Assembly: GCA_028752905.1 (NCBI GenBank)
Contig: JAQNBH010000017.1
Coordinates: 30,100,823-30,164,822, forward strand
DNA: 64,000 nt
DNA from: Cladorhizidae sp. MBARI D1340-BT2
Taxonomy: Eukaryota > Porifera > Demospongiae > Poecilosclerida > Cladorhizidae
Direction of reading: 5' to 3'
Shown here piece by piece: positions 51,571 through 63,050 of this stretch. Both the position numbers and the translations under genes were made by a program. Below the pieces are notes generated by a model. It was not told where the DNA came from, did not search any database, and worked only from the letters and a program-made list of their open reading frames with translations. The first letter of the stretch is position 1; each line of letters starts with the position of its first letter.

Positions 51571-52400
51571 CCTTTCCAATTAGTTCTCATCTTTCGCGCA
51601 GTGCGTAATAACTTCGTGCAACAGATAATTTTTCGCAGAATGGATGAAGAAAATAGACTTCAGAAAACGAGAGAGAGGGAAGGCTTCTGAAACAGCAGAA
51701 CAAATTGGAAAAATAAAAGAGCAGAATGATAGAAAAAGGCGTGGGATGGAGAAGCTTCCTTTGGATCAGGAAAGCTTCTACACTCCATGTTTTTATAGTC
51801 AGGTCAGCTAAACTGGAAATAATCATCACAGATAATGGCCTTGCTAAACTGGAAATGATCGCCGCGCTCAATATTGAGCTGGTTCTCATCCCCATCAGTT
51901 TGAAATCTGTGAGGAATATCTTCCACATAATATAATTATAACAATCCAAGCAATACAATCTTATGACAGCAGTAATTTACAGATCAGTGTGTAGTGTTAG
52001 GCCTGCAGCTATACTTTGCGTAGGAGAATACCTAAAGCAATGCTTGGGATTAGGCTAGGAATTAAAGTTTTGCCCGTATTCTAAAATTAATATTTTTTGT
52101 GGGAAGAGAAGTCACTCCGTCTGCTGGCAATAGCAATTTAAATAGGGAACTCCATCTCTGTTACGGGGTCGTTTGGCAGGGGCTCTTTCGTGGGGGGGGG
52201 ATTTTGACTTTTAGAAAATAACAATCCAGTTTTCTTTTTTTAAATTTATTACAAGTCAATTCTATAGTTGAAAATCTTTCTTGTATGCCTTGTACAACTG
52301 ACAGACAACATGATGACCTTGCTCTTGGCTTCACAAATGTGGCACAGAAGTAAATTCTGTAGAGCATTGGTGTAAGTAGACCATGCCTATATATATATAC
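51571..52400. other. intergenic, unassigned
   Basis: A plus-strand stretch near 51650-51770 can be read as a charged peptide (ETAEQIGKIKEQNDRKRRG), reminiscent of basic leaders in mobile-element proteins, but it is too short to assign. Confidence 0.3.
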
Positions 52401-52640
52401 TTCCCAAGTCAGGTCTGGTTGAATGAACACATTCTGAAAAGCCAGAATATTTTTTAGCTGCCTGCGAAGCTCTCGTCTCTTCTCCTTGGTCAATGTGACA
52501 CGCAGAAGTTGGGACCCGTCCTCACAATTTTTCCCAATTTTTTTCATATTTACCGATACCCCATCAAGAGATATATACTTCCAATGCATCAGAGATCTCT
52601 TTCACCAGTTCATCTTCTTTTCCAGCTTTAGGTTTGGTTC
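52400..52640 (-). pseudogene. LINE ORF1-like fragment (tentative)
   Basis: Minus-strand reading: KAGKEDELVKEISDALEVYI, then after a frameshift NMKKIGKNCEDGSQLLRVTL, TKEKRRELRRQLKNILAFQN and VFIQPDLTWE. The pattern (K.GK....Q.LRVTL..EKRRELRRQ.K......VFI.PDLT) resembles the RNA-binding ORF1 proteins of CR1/L2-like LINEs. It has the same orientation as the LINE tail at 50.5-51.6 kb and may be its 5' portion after an internal deletion. A cellular exon is the alternative. Confidence 0.4.
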
Positions 52641-52899
52641 CAGTGATGATGATAATAGTAATAATAATGTTTTTCAGCATAACGTGACAAATACTCAGTT
52701 ATGAGATGATAGTGATATATAATTGATGTATTGAATGCTGATGGCTTACCAGCTCAGCCATGATAATATTGTTTGATCTATCTTTTTGCACGATCTATAC
52801 TGATCTGGTGGCTTTTCCCCAAGTCCAGCAATAACGGGGAAGAGAAACATGATTTGATAGCAATGAATAGACATAACCTCAAGCCGATACTAAAGCTGA

Positions 52900-53155
52900 A
52901 CACAGGACATTATCTTTTGCAAGCGTAGCGTAAAAGTCCATGTTAAGTGAAATTCCCCAAATTCCTTCCCTGCACCGTTGGCATAGCCTTCTATAAAGGT
53001 TTTCACTCCTGGGAAGAAGACTGCCGACACACAAAAACCAGGCAAACGTGCATCATCTCCAGATAATTTGTACGCGCCCTTATTTGACGAACTTTAAACT
53101 GTCACGTGCTCTCACAATAAGCGAGACGCGCGCGCAGTGGAAAGGTAAACTCAAG
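52900..53155 (+). promoter_or_regulatory. ABI promoter-proximal / 5' UTR region
   Basis: Immediately upstream of the ABI start. Contains gtcacgtgct (CACGTG E-box, about 53102-53111) and a CpG-rich gcgagacgcgcgcgcagtgg (53121-53140). No TATA element is seen. The ATG has good context (caagATGG). Confidence 0.4.
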
Positions 53156-53449
53156 ATGGCTGACAACCTTGGTTTGGTTGAGCTTCTCGACCAGAAGATC
53201 CCTTCAGCCCGACAGCAGTTGAGAGACAGCCACAAGAATTTGGGGGATCTGGCCATTTACTGTCAGAGGAACTATATTGAGAGTGGGCAGACGCCAGCTG
53301 CTCTAGAAGAGACGAAGCGATACGCGGCCCAGTCACTGGCTAGCGTAGCATACCAGGTCAATATCCTAGCTGTGAGTATGCTGGACTTACTGGATAAGCA
53401 GATGAAGCACATGGGTGATATGGAGGCCAACATCCATCAAATTTCACTG
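53156..53449 (+). CDS. ABI exon 1
   Basis: 98 codons from MADNLGLVELLDQKIPSARQ to ANIHQISL. Donor gtaaat. The start is set by good ATG context and alignment to the ABI N-terminus (short acidic lead before IPS). Confidence 0.93.
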
Positions 53450-56400
53450 GTAAATTAATAGTAGAGTTGGTAAGAGATTTGGAGAGGTTAATGATAGCCA
53501 GCTCCCCATATATCTAGTGCTGTTCTTCTGAAGCTATTGTACCACCCTCAATTTAGTTTAATATGTGTGTCCTATAATCAGGACTGTGTACAACCTCCCC
53601 AAGTAGCCAACTAACACCAAAATGAGATGAGTAAGTGGTGATTATTGAACATTTTGGTGTAAAAATACCATGTAGAAATACTCATTGCTTGTATTTTCAG
53701 TAATCAGTGAGTGCTGTGTTTTTGTATGCGAGCCTGTGAGATGCATATGCACACACATACACACACTTAACTTGCCCATGTGTGATTTGAGTGTGGTGCA
53801 AGGTAAAGGGACCTACTGTAGCTGTAGTTGAGTGTGATATAAGGTTGCTTAGCAATGTAGCAAGCCAGTGGGCCAGGCAGTTTGTTACCATTTGAGGAGA
53901 GAGGGGAAAAACAAGCCTCATTATTAGTTAATGGATGTCGTTCAGTCGTGCCTTGGAGCAGTTTGGAGTGGGATGAGATGAGGTCAGTGAGAGGTTGGGT
54001 TGGCCGGGGGGGGGGGGGGGGGGGGGGGGGGGCATGGCTGTGCCCTCCTTGGGGAAGTTTGGTGGAACATGAGATGGGTCAGTGAGAGACTGAATTGCCG
54101 GGGGTGCAAAAGAAGGCCTGACGCGGGAAGAAAATGTCAAGCCTGTCCTGAGTGGCCTGGGAGCCCTCAAGGAGTGAATGGGAAGGGCATGGGAGTCCTC
54201 AAGGGATTGTGGGGTGGGAGGGGCGTGTGTCGGAGGGAGGCTGGGAGACCTGAGGGGGAAATGAGTTCAAGGGGATTCTTTAGGGGAGGAACTAGGGTTA
54301 AGGAGCTGGAAGGAGAACCGTGCTCGAGGAGCATCTTGTAGACATGGAACAAGCCCCCCCCCCCTAGCATGATGAGGGTGTGGCATTGCAGTACAGTTCA
54401 TGAGCCAGTTAGACGCATAACCTGTTCGTAATGAATGTAGGGTCGAGATCAGACTGGCAAGAGGTAGATTTGGCTAGCAGGGGAGGAGACAGGGCTGGCA
54501 GAAGTTGGAGCACACAGGGTTGATAAACACAGTTTGGTCTAGCTTGAGGGATATTACCCAGGCATGGTGGGGGGGCTGGATGTGTGAGTTGGGAGGATGG
54601 AGAAGGGTATGATTCATGATGCGGCCTACTGTAGTCCTAGGGTTGGGGCTAGAGTTAGGGCTACTAGGGCTGGGGCTAGAGTTAGGGCTACTAGGGCTGG
54701 GGCTAGAGTTAGGCTACTAGGGCTGGGGCTAGAGTTAGGGCTACTAGGGCTGGGGCTAGAGTTAGGGCTACTAGGATTGGGGCTAGAGTTAGGGCTACTA
54801 GGGCTGGGGCTAGAGTTAGGCTACTAGGGCTGGGGCTAGAGTTAGGGCTACTAGGGCTGGGGCTAGAGTTAGGCTACTAGGGCTGGGGCTAGAGTTAGGG
54901 CTACTAGGAGTGGGGCTAGAGTTAGGCTACTAGGGCTGGGGATAGAGTTAGGCTACTAGGGCTAGGGATAGAGTTAGGGCTACTAGGGCTGGGGCTAGAG
55001 TTAGGGCTAGAGTTAGGGCTACTAGGGCTGGGGCTAGAGTTAGGCTACTAGGACTGGGGATAGTGTTAGGCTACTAGGCTGGGGCTAGAGCTGGGGCTAG
55101 AACTAGGGCTGGGTCTGGAGCTAGGGCTGGGTCTGAAGCTAGGGCTGGGTCTAGAGCTAGGGCTAGATCTGGGGCTAGGGCTGGGGCTAGAACTAGGGCT
55201 GGGGTTAGAGCTAGGGCTGGGGCTAGAGCTAGGGCTGGGGCTGGGTTTAGAACTAGGACTGGGGTTAGAGTTAATAAGGCTACTTGGGCTAGGCCTGGGT
55301 AGTGCTACTCTAGAGCTAGTGCCACTAGGTCTGGGGCTATAGTTAGGGCTACTAGTAGGAGATGGCACTCCTTAGGACTACAAGAGGCGGCACAGGAGGA
55401 CTACTAGTAGAGACTGGGGTTACTAGGGCTAAGGCTGAGCTACTAGTAGGTGGCTCTCTTTACTAGTGCCATGGCTAGCAGGGCTACTGTTGAAGCTACT
55501 AGAAGGTGGCTCTCTTTACTAGTGCCATGGCTAGCAGGGCTACTGTTGAAGCTACTACAGTAGGTGTTCTGTGTACTGATTCATTGATGTTGTTGGGTAT
55601 GTTGAGCCACACACAATCAGCTCTCTGCTATTCTAAGGAGTGTATATGCACATGTATGTGTGTGTATGCATGTGTGTATGTGTGTGTATGCATGTGTGTA
55701 TTTATGTGTGTATGTGTGTGTATGCATGTTGTGTTTGGTAAATGATCAAGACTGAACCACGTGTATCAGTTTCCTTGTTAATCTTCCATTTTTACCATAT
55801 TTGGGAAGTCACACAGACACGCATACATACACACACACACACACGCACGCACACACACACATACTTATAGGTAGTTGCTATTTCAGGTATACGAACGAAC
55901 ATTCACTGCCTCTCTCATTCTTTCCTTCCATCCTTTCTCCCTCCATTCCCACCTTCCACCGCCCCCCTTCTCACTTCCCCTCGTCCTCCAACCTTCCCTT
56001 GTCCTCCCTTCCTCCTCTGTCTCTGCAGGCCGTCGACATCCACAGAGAGAAAGTAGCTCGTCGAGAAATTGGGGACCTGGCCAGCAGCAAGAATATCACA
56101 AGGACACAGAGGGTCGTGGCGCCTACACAGAAGGAACGGCCGCAGCGGTTCGCCAGACATCACTGGGACTTCAAGGCCCTGGATCACATTGGGCATGGGA
56201 CAAAGGGTACAGAGTCTACCCGAGGGATTGATGATAGATATGCCAAGAAGGATGTGAGTCAGTGTTATCTCATACATGTGTGAGAGTTCTGTCTGTGAGA
56301 GTTCTGTCTGTGAGAGTTCTGTTTGTGAGAGTTCTGTCTGAGAGTTCTGTCTGAGAGAGTTCTGTCTGTGAGAGTTCTGTCTGAGCGTTCTGTCTGAGAG

Positions 56401-59400
56401 AGTTCTGTCTGTGAGAGTTCTGTTTGTGAGAGTTCTGTCTGAGAGTTCTGTCTGAGAGAGTTCTGTCTGTGAGAGTTCTGTCTGAGAGAGTTCTGTCTGT
56501 GAGAGTTCTGTTTGTGAGAGTTCTGTCTGAGAGAGTTCTGTCTGTGAGAGTTCTGTCTGAGAGAGTTCTGTCTGTGAGAGTTCTGTTTGTGAGAGTTCTG
56601 TCTGTGAGAGTTCTGTTTGTGAGAGTTCTGTCTGTGAGAGTTCTGTCTGAGAGAGTTCTGTCTGTGAGAGTTCTGTTTGTGAGAGTTCTGTCTGAGAGAG
56701 TTCTGTCTGTGAGAGTTCTGTCTGAGAGAGTTCTGTCTGTGAGAGTTCTGTTTGTGAGAGTTCTGTCTGTGAGAGTTCTGTCTGTGAGAGTTCTGTCTGT
56801 GAGAGTTCTGTCTGAGAGAGTTCTGTCTGTGAGAGTTCTGTCTGTGAGAGTTCTGTCTGTGAGAGTTCTGTTTGTGAGAGTTCTGTCTGTGAGAGTTCTG
56901 TTTGTGAGAGTTCTGTCTGTGAGAGTTCTGTCTGAGAGAGTTCTGTCTGTGAGAGTTCTGTCTGTGAGAGTTCTGTCTGTGAGAGTTCTGTCTGTGAGAG
57001 TTCTGTTTGTGAGAGTTTTGTCTGTGAGAGTTCTGTCTGTGAGAGTTCTGTTTGTGAGAGTTTTGTCTGTGAGAGTTCTGTCTGAGAGTTCTGTTTGTGA
57101 GAGTTCTGTCTGAGAGTTCTCTTTGTGAGAGTTCTGTTTGTGAGAGTTCTGTCTGAGAGTTCTGTTTGTGAGAGTTCTGTTTGTGAGAGTTCTGTCTGAG
57201 AGTTCTGTCTGTGAGAGTTCTGTCTGAGAGAGTTCTGTCTGTGAGAGTTCTGTTTGCGAGTGTTCTGTCTGAGAGTTCTGTTTATGAGAGTTCTGTTTGT
57301 GAGAGTTCTGTTTGTGAGAGTTCTGTTTGTGAGAGTTCTGTCTGTGAGTTCTGTCTGAGAGTTCTGTCTGTGAGAGTTCTGTCTGAGAGTTCTGTCTGAG
57401 AGTTCTGTCTGTGAGAGTTCTGTCTGAGAGTTCTGTCTGTGAGAGTTCTGTCTGTGAGAGTTCTGTCTGAGAGTTCTGTTTGTGAGAGTTCTGTCTGTGA
57501 GAGTTCTGTCTGAGAGTTCTGTTTGTGAGAGTTCTGTTTGTGAGAGTTTTGTCTGGAGTTCTGTCTGTGAGAGTTTGTGGTTCAGTATGGTAGAGTATAT
57601 GAGAGTTCAGGATGGTGCAGTATGTGAGGTTCAGAGTTTAGAACTCACCCTGTGTGTGAGTTTATAGCGGTCACTCACTTGAATCAAATGTTTATTTAGA
57701 AAAGCTGTTGTCGGAAGTTCCTAGTTGTTTCCCTTCTTGATCTTGCACCTAGAACTTTGAACTTTGTACCTCCATGGTTGGCCGCAGGACTGTCTACATA
57801 ATCAGTGGAGATTTATAGCTACAGGGAATATTTTGTTATTGTTGTTGTTATTATTGTTGATGTGTATGTTTGTATGCTGTAGTCTCCAGATATCTCTTCC
57901 ATCGGACGTAACTCCCTCACTCCTAGCATGAGTTCTGGTAATATAGCGCCAAACGGGCGTCCAATCCCAGTGGACCAGCCTTCTCTTCCAGGGGGGAATT
58001 ATGCTCCCGTAGCCCCTCCTACTGCTCCCATGGCTCCCATTGCGCCTGTGGCTCCAGTAGCTCCTCCCACTTTTCCAGGCCAGCCGCCACCAGAACAAAG
58101 TAAGCTGTTTTGCTGTAATCTCTCACATTTATCAACAACTTTCCAGGATATCCTGTGGATATCCCAGGATATCTTAGTGAGGGTGACTATACAGCATGGA
58201 TCCTGGGGTGCTTGGGACTCTCCCGGGATGTCCCTAGGCCTAGGAATGCCTCTAGCCCTTAGACTTAGGAACCAACCCATGGACCTGAGAATGCCTCTAG
58301 TCCTGGCCTTAGAAACCATGGACTCTGACATTTCCCCCCCCCCCCCCCCTCAATTTGCTATTGGGGGGGGGGGGGGGTGGATGTTTGGTATGTCCTAAAT
58401 CATTTTCTTAGTCCACCCACCCACTTTTAGGAAGGCAACATTCTATTTAAATAGATTAAAGTGTGAGGACCAGTAATGAGATGCTCCCTTTGATAAATCT
58501 TAGATATGTTACATTATTGATTAGTTGCCTGGTTTGGGGTGAGTTTCTATATGACTCATTGCTAAGAATACCTCTAGCCCTAGAATACCCCTAGCCCTAG
58601 AATACCCCTAGCCTAGAATACCCCTAGCCCTAGAATGATCCTCCTCTATAATACACATCCCGGGATAGTCACAAATATTCCGGGCATCCAGGGCAAGGTC
58701 GTGCTGTATTCATGTGAGTGAAGTTCATACCATAAACTATGCTTGTTTAAGCTTAAGCAAAGAAAAGCTACACAGCGCTACCTCATGCTGAGTTAAGCAA
58801 ATAAAATCAAGACCTCCTCCTTTCTTGGGAGTGAGGATGTTCCAAGTGTTCTGGTAAGCATGTGTTCTTGGAGTTGAAGTGCCTCCAGAGTCAATTCCTG
58901 GAAGATACCGTCCACAATAGTGGCCATGATTGTCTGGCAATTTTTTAGGCTCCCTCCCTTCCCTCGTGAACCAGCTGTATACCCATGATGTCTGGTTAAC
59001 ACATAAACTCAACTAGCAGCTCAGCTCTGCTATGTAGCTGCTGATTCCTGCCAACAGAGAGAGCAGTCCATTCCAATGAACTCATGCAAGATTCCTCATG
59101 ACCTCACTATTGGAACTGCTCACATATATACCGTACACTCTGGTTGCCTAGCACCCCGCTTTAAACCCCAATCTGCAAGAAAGTGGGCACGAACTGAGAA
59201 CAGGCGGTTACTAAGCACAATTTCTAAATAACGCACACTCACATATAAATTACTTTTTTAGACAGAGAACTGAGAACCTAATCTTGCGAGCTAGTCGAAG
59301 AAGAAGCTTAGTTCTCAAACTAGTAAGAAAGTCCCCGTCTCTTGAGGCAGGTAACAAAAGAGCAAGTCTCTCGAGGTGAACTGAGAAGGAACTAGCAATG

Positions 59401-61994
59401 GCCATTCATGCCCTTGACTTTTCCCCTCGGAAACAGGTTCTCTACAGAGCTATTTGGACATCCTCCTACATGGTGAAAAGCTCCTTTTAGCCGATGATGA
59501 GAACACGTCTTGGGACAGGCTTGCTATTGGCATCCTTCACAAGCCAGAAGTGCAATCGCTGGGTACGTCAGAAAGTGTTTTTTGGAACTTCATAGGCCGT
59601 GGGAGGAGTTACCTGCGCACTAGAATACTGAGAAAAGGGTTATAGTCCCCTGCAAGTAAGCAGCAAGAAGCTCGTGGGTGATATTACGAACAACTTTAGA
59701 CAACTGAAGCTAATAAGACATGTACATATTAGTAAACTTCTTACCTCCATGTTTTGTTGGACTACGTTGCCATGGCAGTGCAGCGAATACACATGCGCAT
59801 AGGTACTTTTCCCCATCAACATCAACATCAGCGCAGCGCAGCGAGATACCATAAAGATGCCTAACAAAGACTATAACGACAAAATGGGCGCTTAACAACT
59901 TTATGTGTGCTAAACATTGAGAGGCTTAAACTCAGCATGAGGTAGCGCTGTGTAACCTTTCTTTGCTTAACTCAGCGTGAGGTAGCGCTGTGTAGCTTTT
60001 CTTTGCTTAACTCAGCGTGAGGTAGCGCTGTGTAGCTTTTCTTTGCTTAACTCAGCGTGAGGTAGCGCTGTGTAGCTTTTCTTTGCTTAACTCACAAAGG
60101 AGTTGATTCTAATACCAAACTGCACCTCATTGTGTTGATATTCTAATAGTTTAATCTATAGTCAAGACAATATAAAAGACGAACTGTCACTTTCATGATG
60201 TTGGAGGTGTGCACACATGAAGTTTTGCGACTAAGTCTCTACACATTTAGTGGGCGCTTCAACCGACATCTCCTGCCCACTCATTGCCAAGATTAACGGG
60301 GTGCATGCTTGCCCAGTGGTGCTACTTAGCACATATATACATGTAGATTATGCTAGTCAGTTGTCAAGCATATATATACATGTACATGTACATGTAGATT
60401 ATGCTAGTCAGTTGTCAAGCATATAATTATATACATGTACATGTAGATTATGCTAGTCAGTTGTCAAGCACATATATACATGTACATGTAGATTATGCTA
60501 GCCAGTTGCCAAGCATATATATACATGTACATGTAGATTATGCTAGTCAGTTGTCAAGCATATATATACATGTACATGTAGATTACGCTAGTCAGTTGTC
60601 AGTGTGTATGTGGTGTGTATTATACATACATGAGACACATGCTCTAATACAGTATGTGTGTATATATACATACATGAGACACGTGCTCTAATACAGTATG
60701 TGTGTATATATACATACATGAGACACGTGCTCTAATACAGTATGTGTGTATATATACATACAACATGAGACACGTGCTCTAATACAGTATGTGTGTATAT
60801 ATACATACATGAGACACATGCTCTAATACAGTATGTGTGTATTATACATACATGAGACACGTGCTCTAATACAGTATGTGTGTATATATACATACATGAG
60901 ACACGTGCTCTAATACAGTATGTGTGTATATACATACATGAGACACGTGCTCTAATACAGTATGTGTGTATATATACATACATGAGACACATGCTCTAAT
61001 ACAGTATGTGTGTATATACATACATGAGACACGTGCTCTAATACAGTATGTGTGTATATATACATACATGAGACACGTGCTCTAATACAGTATGTGTGTA
61101 TATATACATACATGAGACACATGCTCTAATACAGTATGTGTGTATATATACATACATGAGACACATGCTCTAATACAGTATGTGTGTATATATACATACA
61201 TGAGACACATGCTCTAATACAGTATGTGTGTATATATACATACATGAGACACGTGCTCTAATACAGTATGTGTGTATATATACATACATGAGACACGTGC
61301 TCTAATACAGTATGTGTGTATATATACATACATGAGACACATGCTCTAATACAGTATGTGTGTATATATACATACATGAGACACGTGCTCTAATACAGTG
61401 TGTGTGTGTATGTGTGTGTGTGTGTTACAATATCCATAGCTGTGAACTATCTTTTCTCTATTCCAGCATTCCCTGTTGGCATGAGTTCACCCTCACATGG
61501 CACACCCTCCCACATGTCTGGACCACTACCACCTTCTGCCCCGACCATCTCCATGCTTGGAGCACCGCCTCCTCCAGCCCCACCCCCATCCATGCTCGGA
61601 GCACCTCCTCCTCCAGCCCCACCCCCATCCATGCTTGGAGCTCCTCCTCCTCCAGCCCCACCCCCATCCATGCTTGGAGCACCTCTTTCAGCCCCACCCC
61701 CTTCCATGCATGGAGCACCACCTCCAGTCCCACCCCCTTCCATGCATGGAGCTCCACCTCCAATCCCACCCCCTTCCATGCATGGAGCTCCACCTCCAGT
61801 CCCACCCCCCTCCATGCATGGAGCACCACCTCCAGTCCCACCCCCTTCCATGCATGGAGCACCACCTCCAGCCCCACCCCCTTCCATGCATGGAGCGCCA
61901 CCTCCAGCCCCGCCTTCTTCCATGTTTGTAGCTGGAGCTCCACATCCTCCACCCATGATGGGAGGTCCGCCACCTCCTCCTCTCCAGTCCTTAG
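53156..61994 (+). CDS. Abl interactor (ABI1/2-like), 4 exons seen, 3' end outside window
   Basis: Joining four exons keeps frame and gives about 421 residues. Exon 1 carries the ABI N-terminus (IPSARQQLRDSHKNLGDLAI, ALEETKRYAAQSLASVAYQV), the helical segment that packs in the WAVE regulatory complex. Exon 2 has the conserved REKVARREIGDL with the ERPQRF stretch (ABI HHR-type region). Exons 3 and 4 are Pro-rich linkers, with exon 4 made of repeated APPP.PPPSM.GA units. The family ends in an SH3 domain, which I do not see up to 64000, so the gene continues past the window. ABI links Rac/WAVE-Arp2/3 actin assembly and Abl kinase signalling. The symbol is left blank because ABI1 versus ABI2 orthology is not decidable. 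Confidence 0.93.
53450..54630. other. ABI intron 1, first part
   Basis: No exon. Contains a poly-G tract (about 54006-54032) within a purine-rich region (54000-54330). Confidence 0.5.
54633..55360. repeat. GGGCTAGAGTTA-type G-rich minisatellite (ABI intron 1)
   Basis: Units of ~27 bp: ctactagggctggggctaga plus gttaggg, about 16 copies. They degenerate after 55070 into ctggggctagagctaggg variants. Regular GGG/GGGG tracts could form G-quadruplexes. Confidence 0.94.
55435..55557. repeat. ~60-bp direct duplication
   Basis: The stretch with aggtggctctctttactagt, gccatggctagcagggctac and tgttgaagctact occurs twice in tandem. Confidence 0.88.
55645..55866. repeat. TG and CA microsatellites
   Basis: A (tgtg/tatg) tract at about 55650-55735 and an (ac)n tract at about 55810-55862, in opposite sense. 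They can base-pair as a loose inverted pair upstream of ABI exon 2. Confidence 0.85.
56029..56253 (+). CDS. ABI exon 2
   Basis: 75 codons. Acceptor gtctctgcag with a long pyrimidine tract; donor gtgagt. Encodes AVDIHREKVARREIGDLASS, KNITRTQRVVAP and ERPQRFARHHWDFKALDHIG, the most conserved part of the ABI family after the N-terminus. Confidence 0.95.
56270..57580. repeat. 15-bp minisatellite, ~85 copies (ABI intron 2)
   Basis: Begins about 20 bp after exon 2. Unit gagagttctgtctgt, with tttgt and 13-bp gagagttctgtct variants. A 214-codon frame (RVLSV/RVLSE) is a period artefact that starts after the donor site of exon 2. Confidence 0.95.
57883..58099 (+). CDS. ABI exon 3 (Ser/Pro-rich)
   Basis: Acceptor gtatgctgtag and donor gtaagc. 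Encodes SPDISSIGRNSLTPSMSSGN, then IPVDQPSLPGGN and a PVAPPTAPMAPIAPVAP run. Ends one base into a codon, and exon 4 restores the frame. Confidence 0.88.
58100..58325. other. start of ABI intron 3
   Basis: Short gatatcccaggatatc-like repeats (58148-58170) and cctaggaatgcctctagccc-type repeats (58230-58300). No exon. Confidence 0.45.
58330..58385. repeat. poly-C / poly-G inverted homopolymer pair
   Basis: A run of about 15 C, then tcaatttgctatt, then a run of about 15 G. The two runs are complementary and can form a hairpin, or a G-quadruplex/i-motif pair. Exact run lengths may be affected by sequencing error. Confidence 0.85.
58556..58640. repeat. CCCTAG-containing 17-bp tandem repeat
   Basis: Unit aatacccctagccctag, about four copies in ABI intron 3. 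Confidence 0.85.
58750..60098. mobile_element. dispersed repeat element, copy 1, with amplified terminal repeats
   Basis: An inverted copy of a ~40-bp motif (aaagctacacagcgctacct plus catgctgagttaagcaa) at about 58757-58801 faces four tandem direct copies at 59930-60098 (gcttaactcagcgtgaggta plus gcgctgtgtagcttttcttt). Between them, 59128-59930 is homologous to 63051-63850. No protein-coding potential is recognised, so this looks non-autonomous. It sits in ABI intron 3. Confidence 0.7.
60335..60605. repeat. ~44-bp minisatellite, 6 copies (ABI intron 3)
   Basis: Unit: tatatatacatgtacatgta, then gattatgctagtcagttgtc, then aagca. Confidence 0.94.
60606..61405. repeat. 44-bp minisatellite, ~18 copies (ABI intron 3)
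   Basis: Unit: atacagtatgtgtgtatata, then tacatacatgagacacgtgc, then tcta. Copies are nearly identical, with a cacgtgc/cacatgc polymorphism between units. It ends about 60 bp before ABI exon 4. Confidence 0.95.
61467..61994 (+). CDS. ABI exon 4 (proline-rich repeat exon)
   Basis: Acceptor ctctattccag and donor gtaagt. 176 codons: TFPVGMSSPSHGTPSHMSGP, then about ten copies of a 12-13-residue unit (APPPPAPPPSMLG, later APPPVPPPSMHG), then PPMMGGPPPPPLQSL. Proline-rich stretches of this kind bind SH3/EVH1/profilin-type domains. The repeat unit is a coding minisatellite that keeps frame. The opposite strand and a second plus frame are also open, as expected of a short-period repeat. Confidence 0.85.
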
Positions 61995-62044
61995 GTAAGT
62001 GCAGAAGAGTAAGTGGTCCTGTGCTGCTAAGGAGCTCTCTATTT

Positions 62045-62245
62045 CATGCAAGGCGGGGGAAAGGGAAGGGAGAGTTGGGAGGAGTGAGAGGGTGGAGGGG
62101 AGAGAGGGTGGAGGGAAGAGTGGGTGGAGGGAGAGGGTGGAGGGAAGAGTGGGTGGAGGGAGAGGTGGTAGAGAGAGAGGGTGGAGGGAAGAGTGGGTGG
62201 TGGAGATAGAGAGAGTAGGGGAGGTAGGAGATGGGGGCAGAGGGG
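62045..62245. repeat. GGAGGG-rich purine minisatellite
   Basis: Units of gagagggtggagggaagagt plus gggtgga just after ABI exon 4. Purine-only strand. Confidence 0.92.
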
Positions 62246-62695
62246 GAGTGCATCCACATGTCCACCAAGCTCGGATGGAATGTGGTTGATCCACAACAAA
62301 TAGGCTTGTGTGAGGGCGTGTCATGTTATTCCATTGTATGCACACCCATGGCAAGGAGGAAGAGGGAATCTCATTTGCAGAGAGATGTTCCCGTCTTCCT
62401 CACGGACATAAGTGCTCAGAGAATCCACCTACAGCATGTACCAAATGTGTGTATACTCAAGACAAGAAAATAGCAGTTGTGGTTGCTAGTGAATAATTCT
62501 ATTTTTTTATGCTAGTAACTTTCTTGCAGGAACTTGATAAAATGTGCTAATATGCTTTAGGCAGTGCAGCAAAAAAATTGAAGGCCACTTAGCTGGCTTG
62601 TAGCTAAGTGGCTGTAAACTGTTCTGTGGTTTAATGATGTTTGAGAAGCTTCTGCATGTGCAGGCCTTCTAGACTGACTCAGCCATCATCGGACA
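62246..62695. other. ABI intron 4, nothing recognised
   Basis: No SH3-encoding exon is found in either of the two open plus-strand frames. No repeat. Confidence 0.45.
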
Positions 62696-62704
62696 TGTTT
62701 GGTG

Positions 62705-63050
62705 TGGCATTATATAGGGCTGGCATTATATAGGGCTGGCAATATCAGGGGGTGGCATTATATAGGGCTGGCAATATCAGGGGGTGGCATTATATAGGGC
62801 TGGCAATATCAGGGGGTGGCATTAATAGGGATGGCAATATCAGGGGGTGGCATTAATAGGGATGGCAATATCAGGGGGTGGCATTAATAGGGCTGGCAAT
62901 ATCAGGGGGTGGCATTATATAGGGCTGGCAATATCAGGGGGTGGCATTAATAGGGATGGCAATATCAGGGGTGGCGGCTGGCAATATCAGGGGGTGGCAT
63001 TAATAGGGCTGGCAATATCAGGGGGTGGCATTATATAGGGCTGGCAATAT
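62705..63050. repeat. ~32-bp minisatellite, ~10 copies
   Basis: Unit: atatagggctggcaatatca plus gggggtggcatt, with taatagggatgg variants and one truncated unit near 62970. Reads as Gly-rich artefact frames. Confidence 0.94.

Noticed and set aside
52161..52589. 142-codon minus frame as a stand-alone cellular gene
   Set aside because: Its conserved-looking part resembles LINE ORF1 and needs a frameshift to join upstream coding sequence. The C-terminal half looks like random translation.
56469..57113. RVLSV/RVLSE 214-codon frame
   Set aside because: 15-bp minisatellite immediately after the ABI exon 2 donor. Intronic.
62045..62300. Continuation of the ABI frame beyond exon 4 into a Gly/Arg/Glu-rich peptide
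   Set aside because: A strong GTAAGT donor follows at 61995, and the downstream sequence is a purine minisatellite unlike any ABI SH3 region.
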